This document shows, one piece after another, positions 16,829 to 25,317 of a stretch of DNA of 64,000 nt. The stretch comes from Alphaproteobacteria bacterium. GTDB taxonomy: Bacteria; Pseudomonadota; Alphaproteobacteria; Rhizobiales; Xanthobacteraceae. The position numbers and the translations under genes were made by a program. The notes beneath the pieces were generated by a model that ran no database searches, had not been told where the DNA came from, and saw only the letters and a program-made list of their open reading frames with translations. Position 1 is the first letter of the stretch. Each line of letters opens with the position of its first letter. The stretch spans positions 1-64,000 of the forward strand of contig VAZV01000167.1 of NCBI GenBank assembly GCA_005884765.1, given 5' to 3'.

Positions 16829-17497
16829 ATGGGATCACAGTTGAATACCAGCGTGCCGACAAGCTTTCCGGCCGCGAAGAACGCCACCGCCGAGAAGCTG
16901 CTCATGGCGGCGAGCGCACTGATGATCGAGCGATCGTCCATCGAGGTATCGCTCAGCGATATCGCGCAAAAGTCCGGCGTCAACGCCGCGCTGGTGAAAT
17001 ATCACTTCGGCAACAAGGACGGACTGTTGCTGGCGCTGCTGGCCCGGGATGCCGCGGCCGAAGTGTCGAACCTCGAATATCTGTTGGCGCAGCCGATCAC
17101 GCCGACCGCCAAGCTCAGACTGCACATTGCCGGTATCATCCGCGCCTATCACCGGTTCCCCTACATGAACCGGTTGATCCATTATCTCTTGCATGAAACC
17201 AGCACCGAGGCCGCCGACGAGGTCTCGCAATTCTTCGTCGCCCCGCTGCTCGGGTTTCATCGCCACCTTCTAGCGGAGGGCATCAGGTGCGGCGAATTCC
17301 GCAACATCGATCCGGTGTTGTTTTACACCAGCCTGATTGGCGCCTGCGATCATCTCTTTTTCGGCCGCCACGCGATGTCGCGCGCGACCGGCGTCGGCCC
17401 GATCACCGACGAGGTCTGCCGGGAGTACATCCAGCACATGGAGGCGCTGATCTGCGGCGGAATGCTCACGACAAATGGAGTCGTTGCCGCCGGATGA
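16829..17497 (+). CDS. TetR/AcrR-family transcriptional regulator
   Basis: A 222-residue regulator. The N-terminal helix-turn-helix domain spans about residues 20-70 (AEKLLMAASALMIERSSIEV, then SLSDIAQKSGVNAALVKYHF and GNKDGLLLAL). The C-terminal ligand domain is all-helical, with HYLLHETSTEAADEVSQFFV and HRHLLAEGIRCGEFRNIDP. The start is ATG 16829 (MGSQLNTSV). It is divergent from thiolase and ligase and precedes SDR and acyl-CoA dehydrogenase genes, so it probably represses this block and releases it on binding an acyl-CoA, as FadR/PsrA-type TetR proteins do. Confidence 0.9.
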   Translation: MGSQLNTSVPTSFPAAKNATAEKLLMAASALMIERSSIEVSLSDIAQKSGVNAALVKYHFGNKDGLLLALLARDAAAEVSNLEYLLAQPITPTAKLRLHIAGIIRAYHRFPYMNRLIHYLLHETSTEAADEVSQFFVAPLLGFHRHLLAEGIRCGEFRNIDPVLFYTSLIGACDHLFFGRHAMSRATGVGPITDEVCREYIQHMEALICGGMLTTNGVVAAG

Positions 17498-17550
17498 TCA
17501 TTTCGAAGCTTTAGAGTCCAGAGAAGAAACGCCCAAGGAAAGGTTTCAAA

Positions 17551-18309
17551 ATGCAGTTGAAAGACGTTGCCGTCCTCATCACCGGCGGAGGCTCGGGCCT
17601 GGGTGCCGCCACCGCGCGCGCCATGGCCGCCAAAGGCGCCAAGATCGGCGTGCTCGACCAGAGCAAGGAGAATGCCGAAAAGATCGCGGCCGAGGTAAGG
17701 GGTGTTGCCCTGCATGCCGACGTCACCGACGAAGAACAGGTGAAAGCGGCGCTCGCCAAAGCTGAGGCCGCGCACGGCATCGCGCGCGTATTGATGAATT
17801 GTGCCGGGATCGGCGGCTCGCAGCGCATCGTCGGCAAGGACGGCGTCTATCCGCTCGCCAAATTCGCGCGCATCATCAACGTCAACCTGATCGGTACCTT
17901 CAACTGCCTGCGGCTGTTTGCCGAGCGCCTGGTGACGGCGGAGCCGATCGGCGAGGAGCGCGGCGTCATCATCAACACCGCGAGCGTCGCGGCCTATGAA
18001 GGCCAGATCGGCCAGATCGCCTACTCCGCCTCGAAGGGCGGCGTGGTCGGCCTGACCCTGCCGGCCGCGCGCGACCTCGCGAGCCAGAAGATCCGCGTCA
18101 ACACCATCGCGCCCGGCCTGTTCCTGACGCCGCTGTTGATGGGATTGAACGAAGAGGCGCGCAAGAGCCTCGGCGCGCAGGTGCCGCATCCGGCGCGGCT
18201 CGGCGATGCCAGCGAATACGGCAACCTCGCGGTGCACATCGTCGAGAACCCGATGCTCAACGGCGAGACCATCCGTCTCGACGGCGCGATCCGCATGGCG
18301 CCGCGGTAG
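17551..18309 (+). CDS. 3-hydroxyacyl-CoA dehydrogenase, HSD10-like SDR
   Basis: A 252-residue classical SDR. The cofactor motif is TGGGSGLGAATARAMAAKGA at residue 11, NCAG is at about 90, and the catalytic Ser and YSASK are in NTASVAAYEGQIGQIAYSAS followed by KGG. The closing LDGAIRMAPR is typical of type-2 (HSD17B10-like) 3-hydroxyacyl-CoA dehydrogenases. The start at ATG 17551 follows AAGGAAAGG. It would oxidise 3-hydroxyacyl-CoA with NAD+ before the thiolase step. A close paralogue lies at 42004-42765. Confidence 0.92.
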   Translation: MQLKDVAVLITGGGSGLGAATARAMAAKGAKIGVLDQSKENAEKIAAEVRGVALHADVTDEEQVKAALAKAEAAHGIARVLMNCAGIGGSQRIVGKDGVYPLAKFARIINVNLIGTFNCLRLFAERLVTAEPIGEERGVIINTASVAAYEGQIGQIAYSASKGGVVGLTLPAARDLASQKIRVNTIAPGLFLTPLLMGLNEEARKSLGAQVPHPARLGDASEYGNLAVHIVENPMLNGETIRLDGAIRMAPR

Positions 18310-18384
18310 TTACCGCTCGCAACTGTTGCCGACGGCGAGCAGGAGCGTGCCCGCGAATGACCAGCGAATAAAAGGTAGATCGCC

Positions 18385-19512
18385 ATGAATTTCGATTTCT
18401 CCGATGACCAGAAGCAACTGCGCGATCAGGCCAGAAAGTTCCTGGCGGAGAAGTGCCCGCCCAAAGCGGTGCGCGCCGTGCTGGACGCCAAAGCACCGTA
18501 TGACAAGCAACTGTGGAAGGGCCTCGCCGAGATGGGCTTTCTCGGCGTCGCGATCCCGGAAGAATTCGGCGGCGCCGGCGCCGGCCATCTCGAGCTCTGC
18601 GTTATCGCCGAAGAAATGGGCCGCGCGCTGGCGCCGGTGCCGTTCTCCTCGACCGTTTATCTCGCTGCGGAAGCGTTGCTGCTCGCTGGCAGCGAGGCGC
18701 AGAAACGGAAATGGCTGTCGGCCATCGCCGCGGGCGAGGCGATCGGCACGCTGGCGCTGTTCGAAGGCAAGGGCAATCCGTCGCCGCAGGCCGTCAGGCT
18801 CACCGCATCAGGCGGAACGCTCAACGGCGTGAAGAAGCCGGTACCCGACGGCGCGATTGCCGATTTCGCGATCGTCGCCGCGCGCACCGGTTCGAGCGGC
18901 CGCGAGACCGACGTCTCGCTGTTCCTGGTCGACTTGAAGGCCGGCGGCCTTGAAGCCAAGGCGCTGACCAATATCGATCCCACCCGAGGACAAGCCGAAC
19001 TCAACTTCAAGAACTGCAAGGCCGAACCGCTCGGCGCTGCCGGTGAAGGCTGGAGCATCATTTCCCGCGTGCTCGACCGCGCCGCGGTACTGATTGCGTT
19101 CGAACAAGTCGGTGGCGCCGACCGCGCGCTCGAAATGGGCCGCGATTATGCGCTGGATCGCATCGCCTTCGGCCGGCCGATCGGTTCGTTCCAGGCGGTC
19201 AAGCACATGCTGGCCGACATGTATGTCTCGGCGACGCTCGCGCGCTCCAATTGCTATTACGGCGCCTGGGCGCTTTCGAGCGATGCGTCGGAATTGCCGG
19301 AGGCCGCCGCTGCCGCGCGCATCAGCGCAACGCAGGCATTCCAGCATTGTGCCAAGAACAACATCCAGGTTCACGGCGGCATGGGTTTTACCTGGGAGTT
19401 CGATTGCCACATGTACTACCGCCGCGCCAACGCGATGGCGCTTTCCCTCGGTAGCCTCTCTTATTGGGAAGACGCGCTGATCGATCGCATGCGCAAGAAG
19501 AACGCGGCGTAG
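18385..19512 (+). CDS. Acyl-CoA dehydrogenase, small-subunit type
   Basis: A 375-residue acyl-CoA dehydrogenase fold: N-terminal helical domain (FSDDQKQLRDQARKFLAEKC), middle beta domain and C-terminal helical domain (RIAFGRPIGSFQAVKHMLAD, then HGGMGFTWEFDCHMYYRRAN). The usual catalytic YEGT segment is replaced by ALSLGSLSYW, and the alternative helix-G Glu position reads VLDRAAVL. It therefore seems to lack its own catalytic base. The next gene, 17 bp on, encodes a second acyl-CoA dehydrogenase that has one, so the two probably form a heteromeric enzyme such as those known for mycobacterial steroid side-chain degradation. Confidence 0.9.
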   Translation: MNFDFSDDQKQLRDQARKFLAEKCPPKAVRAVLDAKAPYDKQLWKGLAEMGFLGVAIPEEFGGAGAGHLELCVIAEEMGRALAPVPFSSTVYLAAEALLLAGSEAQKRKWLSAIAAGEAIGTLALFEGKGNPSPQAVRLTASGGTLNGVKKPVPDGAIADFAIVAARTGSSGRETDVSLFLVDLKAGGLEAKALTNIDPTRGQAELNFKNCKAEPLGAAGEGWSIISRVLDRAAVLIAFEQVGGADRALEMGRDYALDRIAFGRPIGSFQAVKHMLADMYVSATLARSNCYYGAWALSSDASELPEAAAAARISATQAFQHCAKNNIQVHGGMGFTWEFDCHMYYRRANAMALSLGSLSYWEDALIDRMRKKNAA

Positions 19513-19529
19513 GACAGAGGAGAACGGGA

Positions 19530-20774
19530 ATGAATTTCGACGACACGCCGCAGGAAGCCGAATTCCGTGACACCGCCCGCAAATGGATCGACGCCAACGC
19601 GCCGAAGGAGTTCGAAGCGGAGCTTTCGAAATCGTCGCTCGGCCGCATCCGCCTCGCGAGCCACGACATGGTCGAGGTCGGCAAGGCCTGGCAGAAGAAG
19701 AAGGCGCAAGGGGGATGGGCCTGCCTGCACTGGCCAAAGGAATATGGCGGCCGCGGCGCAACGCCGATCGAGCGCGTGATTTGGCAGCAAGAAGAGGGCG
19801 TCTTCGGCAAGCTGACGCAGCCATTTCAGATTGGCGAGGGGATGTGCGGGCCGACGGTGATGGCTTACGGCAGCGAGGAGGCCAAGCAGCGCTATCTGCC
19901 GAAGCTCGCCTCGGGTGAGGAAATCTGGTGCCAGTTGTTTTCCGAGCCTGCCGCCGGCTCCGATGTCGCGGGCTTGCGCACCCGCGCGGAACGACGCGGC
20001 GACGATTGGATCGTCAACGGCCAGAAGATCTGGACCTCCGGCGCGCATTATTCCGACTGCGGCCTCCTGATCACCCGCACCGATCCCAATGTGCCCAAGC
20101 ACAAGGGTTTGACGATGTTCTTCCTCGACATGAAGAGCAAAGGTGTCGAGGTGCGGCCGATCAAACAGGCCAACGGCATGCAGGAATTCAACGAGGTCTA
20201 TTTTACCGACGTGGTGATCCCTGATAGCCAGCGTCTCGGCGCGGTCGGCGACGGCTGGAGCGTGTCGCTCACCACGCTGATGAACGAACGGATGTCGATC
20301 GGCGCGCGGCTTGCGACCGGCTTTCCCGAGATGTTCGAGTTCTGCTCCAATCTGATGACGGAGGATGGGCTTGCGATCGACGATCGCGCCACGCGCTCGA
20401 AACTTGCGAGCTGGGCGGTGAAGGCGAGCGGGCTGAAATATACCAGCTACCGCGCGATCTCGGCGCTGTCGAAGGGCGAGCGCCCGGGGCCGGAAAACTC
20501 GATCGGCAAGCTCGTCGCAGGTGTGATGCTGCAGGACATCGCGACCTATGCGATGGATCTCGAAGGCGCGGCCGGCGTCTTCACCGGTGAGGCCGAGGAG
20601 GAAGCGCGCGGCCAGTTCCAGCAGATGCTGCTGTCTTCGCCGTCGATGCGCATCGCCGGCGGCACCGACGAAATCCTGCGCAACATCATCGCCGAGCGCG
20701 TGCTGGGGCTGCCCGGCGACATCCGCGTCGACAAGGACGTGCCGTTCAACGAGATTCCGATTAAGGGACGATAG
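19530..20774 (+). CDS. Acyl-CoA dehydrogenase, large-subunit type
   Basis: A 414-residue acyl-CoA dehydrogenase that starts at ATG 19530 after GAGGAGAACGGGA. It has WACLHWPKEYGGRGATPIER, the FAD-contact stretch FSEPAAGSDVAGLRTRAERR and NGQKIWTSGAHYSD. The MCAD catalytic place reads RIAGGTDEILRNIIAERVLG (Glu replaced by Gly), but a Glu is present at residue 253 in LMNERMSIG. That matches the helix-G base used by isovaleryl-CoA dehydrogenase and by heteromeric FadE enzymes. Its partner is the preceding gene. The stop is followed within a few bases by the nitroreductase gene. Confidence 0.9.
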   Translation: MNFDDTPQEAEFRDTARKWIDANAPKEFEAELSKSSLGRIRLASHDMVEVGKAWQKKKAQGGWACLHWPKEYGGRGATPIERVIWQQEEGVFGKLTQPFQIGEGMCGPTVMAYGSEEAKQRYLPKLASGEEIWCQLFSEPAAGSDVAGLRTRAERRGDDWIVNGQKIWTSGAHYSDCGLLITRTDPNVPKHKGLTMFFLDMKSKGVEVRPIKQANGMQEFNEVYFTDVVIPDSQRLGAVGDGWSVSLTTLMNERMSIGARLATGFPEMFEFCSNLMTEDGLAIDDRATRSKLASWAVKASGLKYTSYRAISALSKGERPGPENSIGKLVAGVMLQDIATYAMDLEGAAGVFTGEAEEEARGQFQQMLLSSPSMRIAGGTDEILRNIIAERVLGLPGDIRVDKDVPFNEIPIKGR

Positions 20775-20781
20775 AGGGACC

Positions 20782-21507
20782 ATGATCATGGATGACGCGG
20801 CAAAAGCGCCGAACTCGCATTACGCGACGGAAGATCGCATCGGCGTGCTCGAAGAACTGCTGAACGAGCGCTATTCGGTTCGCGCCTTCCTGCCGCGAGA
20901 GGTTCCGCGCGAGACCATCGCGCACGTTCTCGCCGTGGCACAGCGCACGGCGTCCTGGTGCAACAGCCAGCCGTGGCAGGTCGTGATCGCGAGGGGCGAG
21001 GCCAAGGAACGGTTTCGCAAATTGATCTATGCGGAGGCGGCGTCCGGCGCACCGGACGGCCACGACTTCCCACCGCCGCGCGAATATCTCGGACGCTACT
21101 TGGAGCGCCGCCGCGAGAGCGGATTTCAACTTTACAACACGCTCGGTATCGCCCGAGGCGACAAGGCCGCCTATGCGAAGCAAGCGCTGGAGAATTACAA
21201 TTTCTTTGGTGCGCCGCACGTTGCGATCATTCACACCGACGAGCCGCTCGGGGTTTACGGTGCGATCGATTGCGGCGCCTATGTCGGCAATTTCATGCTG
21301 GCCGCGCAAGCGCTCGGTCTCGGCACCATCGCGCAGGCAGCCCTAGCTCGCCATTCGGCGCTGATCCGCCGCCACTTCAATCTCGGCGACGACCGCCGCG
21401 TGGTCTGCGGCATTTCCTTCGGCTATGCCGACCACGCCCACAAGATCAACAGCTATCGCACCTCACGCGCCGACGTTGCCGATACCGTGACGTTTGTGGA
21501 TAGCTAA
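20782..21507 (+). CDS. Nitroreductase family protein
   Basis: A 241-residue FMN-binding nitroreductase-fold protein: LLNERYSVRAFLPREVPRET at the start, AQRTASWCNSQPWQVVIARG (FMN phosphate loop), and the C-terminal DDRRVVCGISFGYAD. The start at ATG 20782 follows AGAGGGAC, 7 nt after the acyl-CoA dehydrogenase stop, so it belongs to the same operon. Possible roles are reduction of an unsaturated or nitro group on the pathway substrate, or an accessory flavin function. The substrate is unknown. Its last codon overlaps the convergent crotonase stop by 4 nt. Confidence 0.88.
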   Translation: MIMDDAAKAPNSHYATEDRIGVLEELLNERYSVRAFLPREVPRETIAHVLAVAQRTASWCNSQPWQVVIARGEAKERFRKLIYAEAASGAPDGHDFPPPREYLGRYLERRRESGFQLYNTLGIARGDKAAYAKQALENYNFFGAPHVAIIHTDEPLGVYGAIDCGAYVGNFMLAAQALGLGTIAQAALARHSALIRRHFNLGDDRRVVCGISFGYADHAHKINSYRTSRADVADTVTFVDS

Positions 21508-22295
21508 AACTTCGGCGGGCGTTTCTCGGCGAAGGCCCTGACGCCTTCCTTGATCTCTTCGCCGCGCATGCTGTCGCGGGCGCGCTGATCGGCGGCCGCC
21601 TCGTCGAGCTTGCCGCGGGCGATTTCGTTGATCGTGCGCTTCATGCCGGCCATCGCGACCGGCGCATTGCCGGCGAGCAGCGTCGCCAGCCGGTCCACCT
21701 CTTCGTCGAGCGACTCGGGCGGCACCATGGCGGTGAGATAGCCGATCCGCAGCATTTCCGGCGCGCTGATCTTCTCGGCGGTCAAAAACAGCTTTTTGGC
21801 GTTGTCGGCGCCAAGCCGTGAAACATAGCGGGCGATGCCACTTTTGTAATAGTGCAATCCCAGTCGTGCCGCCGGCATGAACATCTCTCCGGTGTCGACG
21901 CCGATGCGGAAGTCGCAGGCCAGCGCAAGGTCGGTCGCGCCGCCATAGACCCCGCCATTGAGTCGGCAGATCGTCGGCAGCGCCAAGTCTTCCAGGCGGT
22001 TGACGACGATTTCGAACGCCGATCCGGCGCTCTCTTCAGCGGCGCTGGCGGCGCGCTCGGCAACCGAGTTCAGATCGTAGCCGGCGCTGAAGGCCCGCCC
22101 GGTGCCGGTCAGCACCAGCACCCGCATCGCGGAATCGGCCTCGATGCGGTCGAACAGGCGCAAAAGCACGTCGAGGTCTTCCGCCTGCAGCCGGTTCAGA
22201 TGCTTCGGCCGGTTGAGGCGGATAGAGGCACGCGCGCCGTCGCATTCGAGGACCGGCGGCGTCGCCGCTTCGACGGCTGTGGATTGGACGTGCAT
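21504..22295 (-). CDS. Enoyl-CoA hydratase/isomerase family protein
   Basis: A 263-residue crotonase. It has VLVLTGTGRAFSAGYDLNSV (oxyanion-hole segment) and GGVYGGATDLALACDFRIGV. The two hydratase glutamates are replaced: TDLAL has Asp at the first position and FMPAARLGL has Ala at the second, so plain hydration is uncertain. I take ATG 22295; a GTG one codon upstream is possible. The ATG overlaps the stop of the upstream K+ channel gene (TGATG), with GGAG 8 nt before it, so translation is coupled. That coupling between a channel and a crotonase is odd. Confidence 0.86.
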   Translation of the reverse strand: MHVQSTAVEAATPPVLECDGARASIRLNRPKHLNRLQAEDLDVLLRLFDRIEADSAMRVLVLTGTGRAFSAGYDLNSVAERAASAAEESAGSAFEIVVNRLEDLALPTICRLNGGVYGGATDLALACDFRIGVDTGEMFMPAARLGLHYYKSGIARYVSRLGADNAKKLFLTAEKISAPEMLRIGYLTAMVPPESLDEEVDRLATLLAGNAPVAMAGMKRTINEIARGKLDEAAADQRARDSMRGEEIKEGVRAFAEKRPPKF

Positions 22296-23407
22296 CACTT
22301 GTTCTCCAGCTCCCGCCGCTTGGCCTCGGCGTCGATGGTCTCGGCGAGATCCGGATGCCGTGCCATCAACAGGCGGAAGTCGACGAGATCGAGCACCAAG
22401 AGCCGCGATACCCGGGTGGTCGTGATGTTGGCGGAGCGCAGATTGTTGCCGAGCAGCGCCATCTCGCCGAAGAACGCGCCGTCGCCGAGCGTGACTTTCT
22501 TGCCCGGCAAGTCGACTTCCACCTCGCCTGCGGCGATGAAATACATGCAGTCGCCCTGCTGGCCCTTGCGGATGATCATGGTGCGCGCCGGCAGATCCAT
22601 AGTGCGCAGCATGTGCGTGACGTCGGCGATCGCGGCCGGGCCGAGCGAGGCAAAGAACGGCACCTTGCTGACCGACTCCCAGGTCTTGAGGAAATTGTCG
22701 CGGCGGGTTTCAGCGGCAAAGCCGGTGGCAAGAATACCGGCCCACAGCCCGAACACGCCGATGCCGCAGATCATCACCAACCCCGCGACCAGCCGGCCGA
22801 GGGGCGTGATCGGAACGACATCGCCATATCCCGTCGTGGTCAGGGTCGCGACCGCCCACCATAACGCCGCAGGCACGCTGCCGAAGCCGGCCGGCTGGGC
22901 GTCGCGCTCCAGAAAATACATGGCTACCGAAGCCAGAAACAGCACCATGAGAAAGATCACCAGCACGCTCAAGAGCGGCCCGGATTCCTGCACCAGCACC
23001 CGGCGCAACTGCCGCAGTCCCGGAATCCCCGGAACCACCTTGAACATCCAGAATATGCCGAGCAACCACGCCGATTTGGGATTGGCGCCAAGGACGAGCG
23101 CAAGCGGTATGGCTGCCGCCGAGAAACCGTCGAGCAGCCCACGGCCCGACAATGCGTAAGTCCACAAGCGATCCGCCTTGGACGCGTACTGAAGCCGTAC
23201 CACCCATTCGAACAGGAAGAAGGCCAGGCATGCCCACAGCACCGCGTCGACCCAGTGATGCGCCGCCTCATAGGCGGGATCGACGGTGAGCAGCACCATC
23301 ATGGCGACGCCGGTCAGGACGGCGACATAGGCGGGCCTCGTCATGTTGCGGCCGGCTGTTGCCACCACGAATAGCTCCAGGGCGGGAAAAGCGTGCGGCT
23401 TGGACAT
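22295..23407 (-). CDS. Cyclic nucleotide-gated potassium channel (MlotiK1-like)
   Basis: A 370-residue six-transmembrane channel with a C-terminal cyclic-nucleotide-binding domain. The K+ selectivity filter TTTGYGD is at residues 190-196. The S4 region (PGIPGLRQLRRVL, about 126-138) has few charges, as in MlotiK1. The binding domain at about 245-365 contains the phosphate-binding cassette FFGEMALLGNNLRSANI, with the Glu and Arg that hold the cyclic nucleotide. MlotiK1 of Mesorhizobium loti is the closest characterised architecture and length. It is an inner-membrane channel probably opened by cAMP or cGMP. The divergent neighbour also encodes a cNMP-binding membrane protein. Confidence 0.93.
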   Translation of the reverse strand: MSKPHAFPALELFVVATAGRNMTRPAYVAVLTGVAMMVLLTVDPAYEAAHHWVDAVLWACLAFFLFEWVVRLQYASKADRLWTYALSGRGLLDGFSAAAIPLALVLGANPKSAWLLGIFWMFKVVPGIPGLRQLRRVLVQESGPLLSVLVIFLMVLFLASVAMYFLERDAQPAGFGSVPAALWWAVATLTTTGYGDVVPITPLGRLVAGLVMICGIGVFGLWAGILATGFAAETRRDNFLKTWESVSKVPFFASLGPAAIADVTHMLRTMDLPARTMIIRKGQQGDCMYFIAAGEVEVDLPGKKVTLGDGAFFGEMALLGNNLRSANITTTRVSRLLVLDLVDFRLLMARHPDLAETIDAEAKRRELENK

Positions 23408-23734
23408 TCGAATAAGCGGCCTTGCGGCTTAAAGAGAAACGGATGCGGCGACGGCATGGCGTGACCGGTCCCCCCCCCAAGGTGCCCAAGCGGGGGGAGG
23501 TCGTCAACGACGGTTGGAAAACAACGTTATCGACGCTCACCTCGTGTTGTTCGCTTCGAAAAACCGGCCTCGCCCTGCCTTGCGCTGACCCATGGAGGCA
23601 GGCGGGATATCCGAGGAATTTTGGCCGGAACAGCCCAAATCCCAGACAAAACGTCGCTTTTTGCGCGTATATCAAAAGCGCCCGCGGACATTATGATGCC
23701 CCGCTTTCCTCCTTTTGGTTTTTGGTTGGCCTCG
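23408..23734. other. Intergenic region between divergent cNMP genes
   Basis: About 330 bp without a convincing gene. It must hold the promoters of the K+ channel gene and of the cNMP-binding membrane protein. A C8-9 run at about 23470 and a G6-7 run near 23493 can pair into a short GC hairpin. Nothing else was recognised. Confidence 0.5.
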
Positions 23735-24406
23735 ATGGATACCTCACATCTCGCAGAACACGCAGGAACAGCCGGCGCCCTGTTCGCATCGGTCTTCGTG
23801 GTCGCTACCACCACGATGCGGACGATGATCCCTCTGAGGGTTTTCGGTATCCTCACCAATCTGGTCCTGATCACGACGGCGATTCCAAGCCATAATTACC
23901 TGGTCATTCTGGTGCAGACGGTGGTGCTGGTGCTCAATTCCTATCGGCTGCACCAGATGCTCCAGCTCGTGCGCGACGTCAAAAAATCCGTCAATAGCGA
24001 CCTGTCGATGGAATGGTTGAAACCCTTCATGACCGAGCGCAGATGCGAAGCCGGCGAGGTATTGTTCTACAAAGACGAGAAGGCCGAGGACATGCTCTAT
24101 ATCGTCAGCGGCCGATTCAAGCTGGTCGAGTCGGGCATCGAACTGCCGGTCGGCGCCATTGTCGGCGAACTCGGCATGCTCTCTCCGTCCAACGTGCGAA
24201 CCCAGACGCTGGAATGCGTCGAGGCCGGCTTGATCCTGAGCGTCAGCTACAGCAAGGTCGAGGAACTATACGTGCAGAATCCAGCCTTCGGCTTCTACTT
24301 TCTGCGTCTCTCCAGCGCCCGGCTGTTTCAAAACATCGGCACGCTGGAGCAGCGGCTGGCGGAGCAGACGGCGGCGGTGTCTGCCGCGGCGCCGAAGCCG
24401 GCTTGA
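23735..24406 (+). CDS. Membrane-anchored cyclic-nucleotide-binding protein (Popeye-like layout)
   Basis: A 223-residue protein if started at ATG 23735 (MDTSHLAEHAGTAG); ATGs at 23693/23696 would add 13-14 residues. None has a strong ribosome binding site. Three hydrophobic segments at about residues 10-26, 35-52 and 56-74 are followed by a cNMP-binding beta-roll (CEAGEVLFYKDEKAEDMLYI, then IVGELGMLSPSNVRTQTLEC). The phosphate cassette reads GELGMLSPSNVRTQ, keeping the GE and an Arg. No DNA-binding helix-turn-helix follows, so it is not a Crp-type regulator. Three membrane helices plus a cNMP domain is the layout of Popeye-domain proteins; this similarity is architectural inference. Confidence 0.75.
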   Translation: MDTSHLAEHAGTAGALFASVFVVATTTMRTMIPLRVFGILTNLVLITTAIPSHNYLVILVQTVVLVLNSYRLHQMLQLVRDVKKSVNSDLSMEWLKPFMTERRCEAGEVLFYKDEKAEDMLYIVSGRFKLVESGIELPVGAIVGELGMLSPSNVRTQTLECVEAGLILSVSYSKVEELYVQNPAFGFYFLRLSSARLFQNIGTLEQRLAEQTAAVSAAAPKPA

Positions 24407-24430
24407 GCCGCCGGAAACAGGGGCACTCAC

Positions 24431-25309
24431 GTGTCAGACGACGGCCTGCTGTCTTCGCTTCGCTATCTGTTCGCCGATTTCCTCGACGAGCAAGATAACA
24501 CGCCGCCGTCCCTTCCCGACGGCTTGCCCGACGGCGCCTCGTCCGTCGTCAGCGATGGCATTCATTTGTTGATGGATTATCAGGGCGCCGCCTATGCAAA
24601 GCTCTATGTCGAGCGGCTGCAGCGCTTCGTCGGCCGTCAGGGCGTCGATGCCGCAACGTTTCGTGAGATCGCGCGCTTGATGGGCAACCGCATGGCCTAC
24701 GAGGATGCGATCCGGATCGCGCAGTTGAAGCTCGCCGAATTCCGCGACAGTGACGGTCAGGTTCGATCCACCGACGTCAAGAAATTCCGGTTCGATGAAT
24801 TGGTCGATGCGCTTCCTGCGGTAGCCGCCGATCCCGTGCTGATGGTGCTCGACAAGCTCGGGTGGGCCCACAGGCGGGTCTCGATCCCTTTCAGCACCGC
24901 AAGCCGTTGGGGCCTTCGCCGCTTGAAGATCGAAGCGTGGCTGCGCCGATGGCGGTTGTTTTCGATCCGCTATAGCGAGGAGCGCGCCTGGGTTGAACGC
25001 TGGCTGCACATGATCGGCCGCAGTCTGGAGAAGCAGCCAAGTGCGACATCGGCGATCGTGGAGACCGCGACCATGGTCGAGGGTTACGGCGATCGCTATC
25101 GTCAGGGGCTCGCCGACTGGCACGCGATCATCAACGGCCTGGCGAAACCGACCTTCGATGGCGCGCTGCCGCTGCAAGACCTCGCCGGCGCGGTGGCCGA
25201 AGCACGCGCTGCCGCCCGGCCCGATCCGAGGCAGGTAGCGCTCAAGCGAGCGATCGCCGAGATCAGGGCGCGGGCCTTAGGTGCTGGCGCCAGTGCTGCG
25301 GCAGGATGA
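24431..25309 (+). CDS. Stand-alone DUF6537-like protein (domain otherwise in indolepyruvate ferredoxin oxidoreductase)
   Basis: A 292-residue soluble, all-helical protein with a GTG start 24 bp after the previous gene. LLMDYQGAAYAKLYVERLQR, LMGNRMAYEDAIRIAQLKLA and ATMVEGYGDRYRQGLADWHA resemble the DUF6537 segment found at the C-terminal side of fused indolepyruvate ferredoxin oxidoreductases. No TPP-binding or ferredoxin domain is present, so it cannot be the oxidoreductase by itself. The C-terminus is Ala-rich. It may assist an oxidoreductase encoded elsewhere. Its link with the cNMP-binding neighbour is unexplained. Confidence 0.7.
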   Translation: MSDDGLLSSLRYLFADFLDEQDNTPPSLPDGLPDGASSVVSDGIHLLMDYQGAAYAKLYVERLQRFVGRQGVDAATFREIARLMGNRMAYEDAIRIAQLKLAEFRDSDGQVRSTDVKKFRFDELVDALPAVAADPVLMVLDKLGWAHRRVSIPFSTASRWGLRRLKIEAWLRRWRLFSIRYSEERAWVERWLHMIGRSLEKQPSATSAIVETATMVEGYGDRYRQGLADWHAIINGLAKPTFDGALPLQDLAGAVAEARAAARPDPRQVALKRAIAEIRARALGAGASAAAG

Positions 25310-25317
25310 TTTTTGCG

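Noticed and set aside
23735..24406. Annotation of the cNMP-binding membrane protein as a Crp/Fnr transcription factor
   Set aside because: There is no helix-turn-helix after the cNMP domain, and the N-terminus holds three hydrophobic segments.
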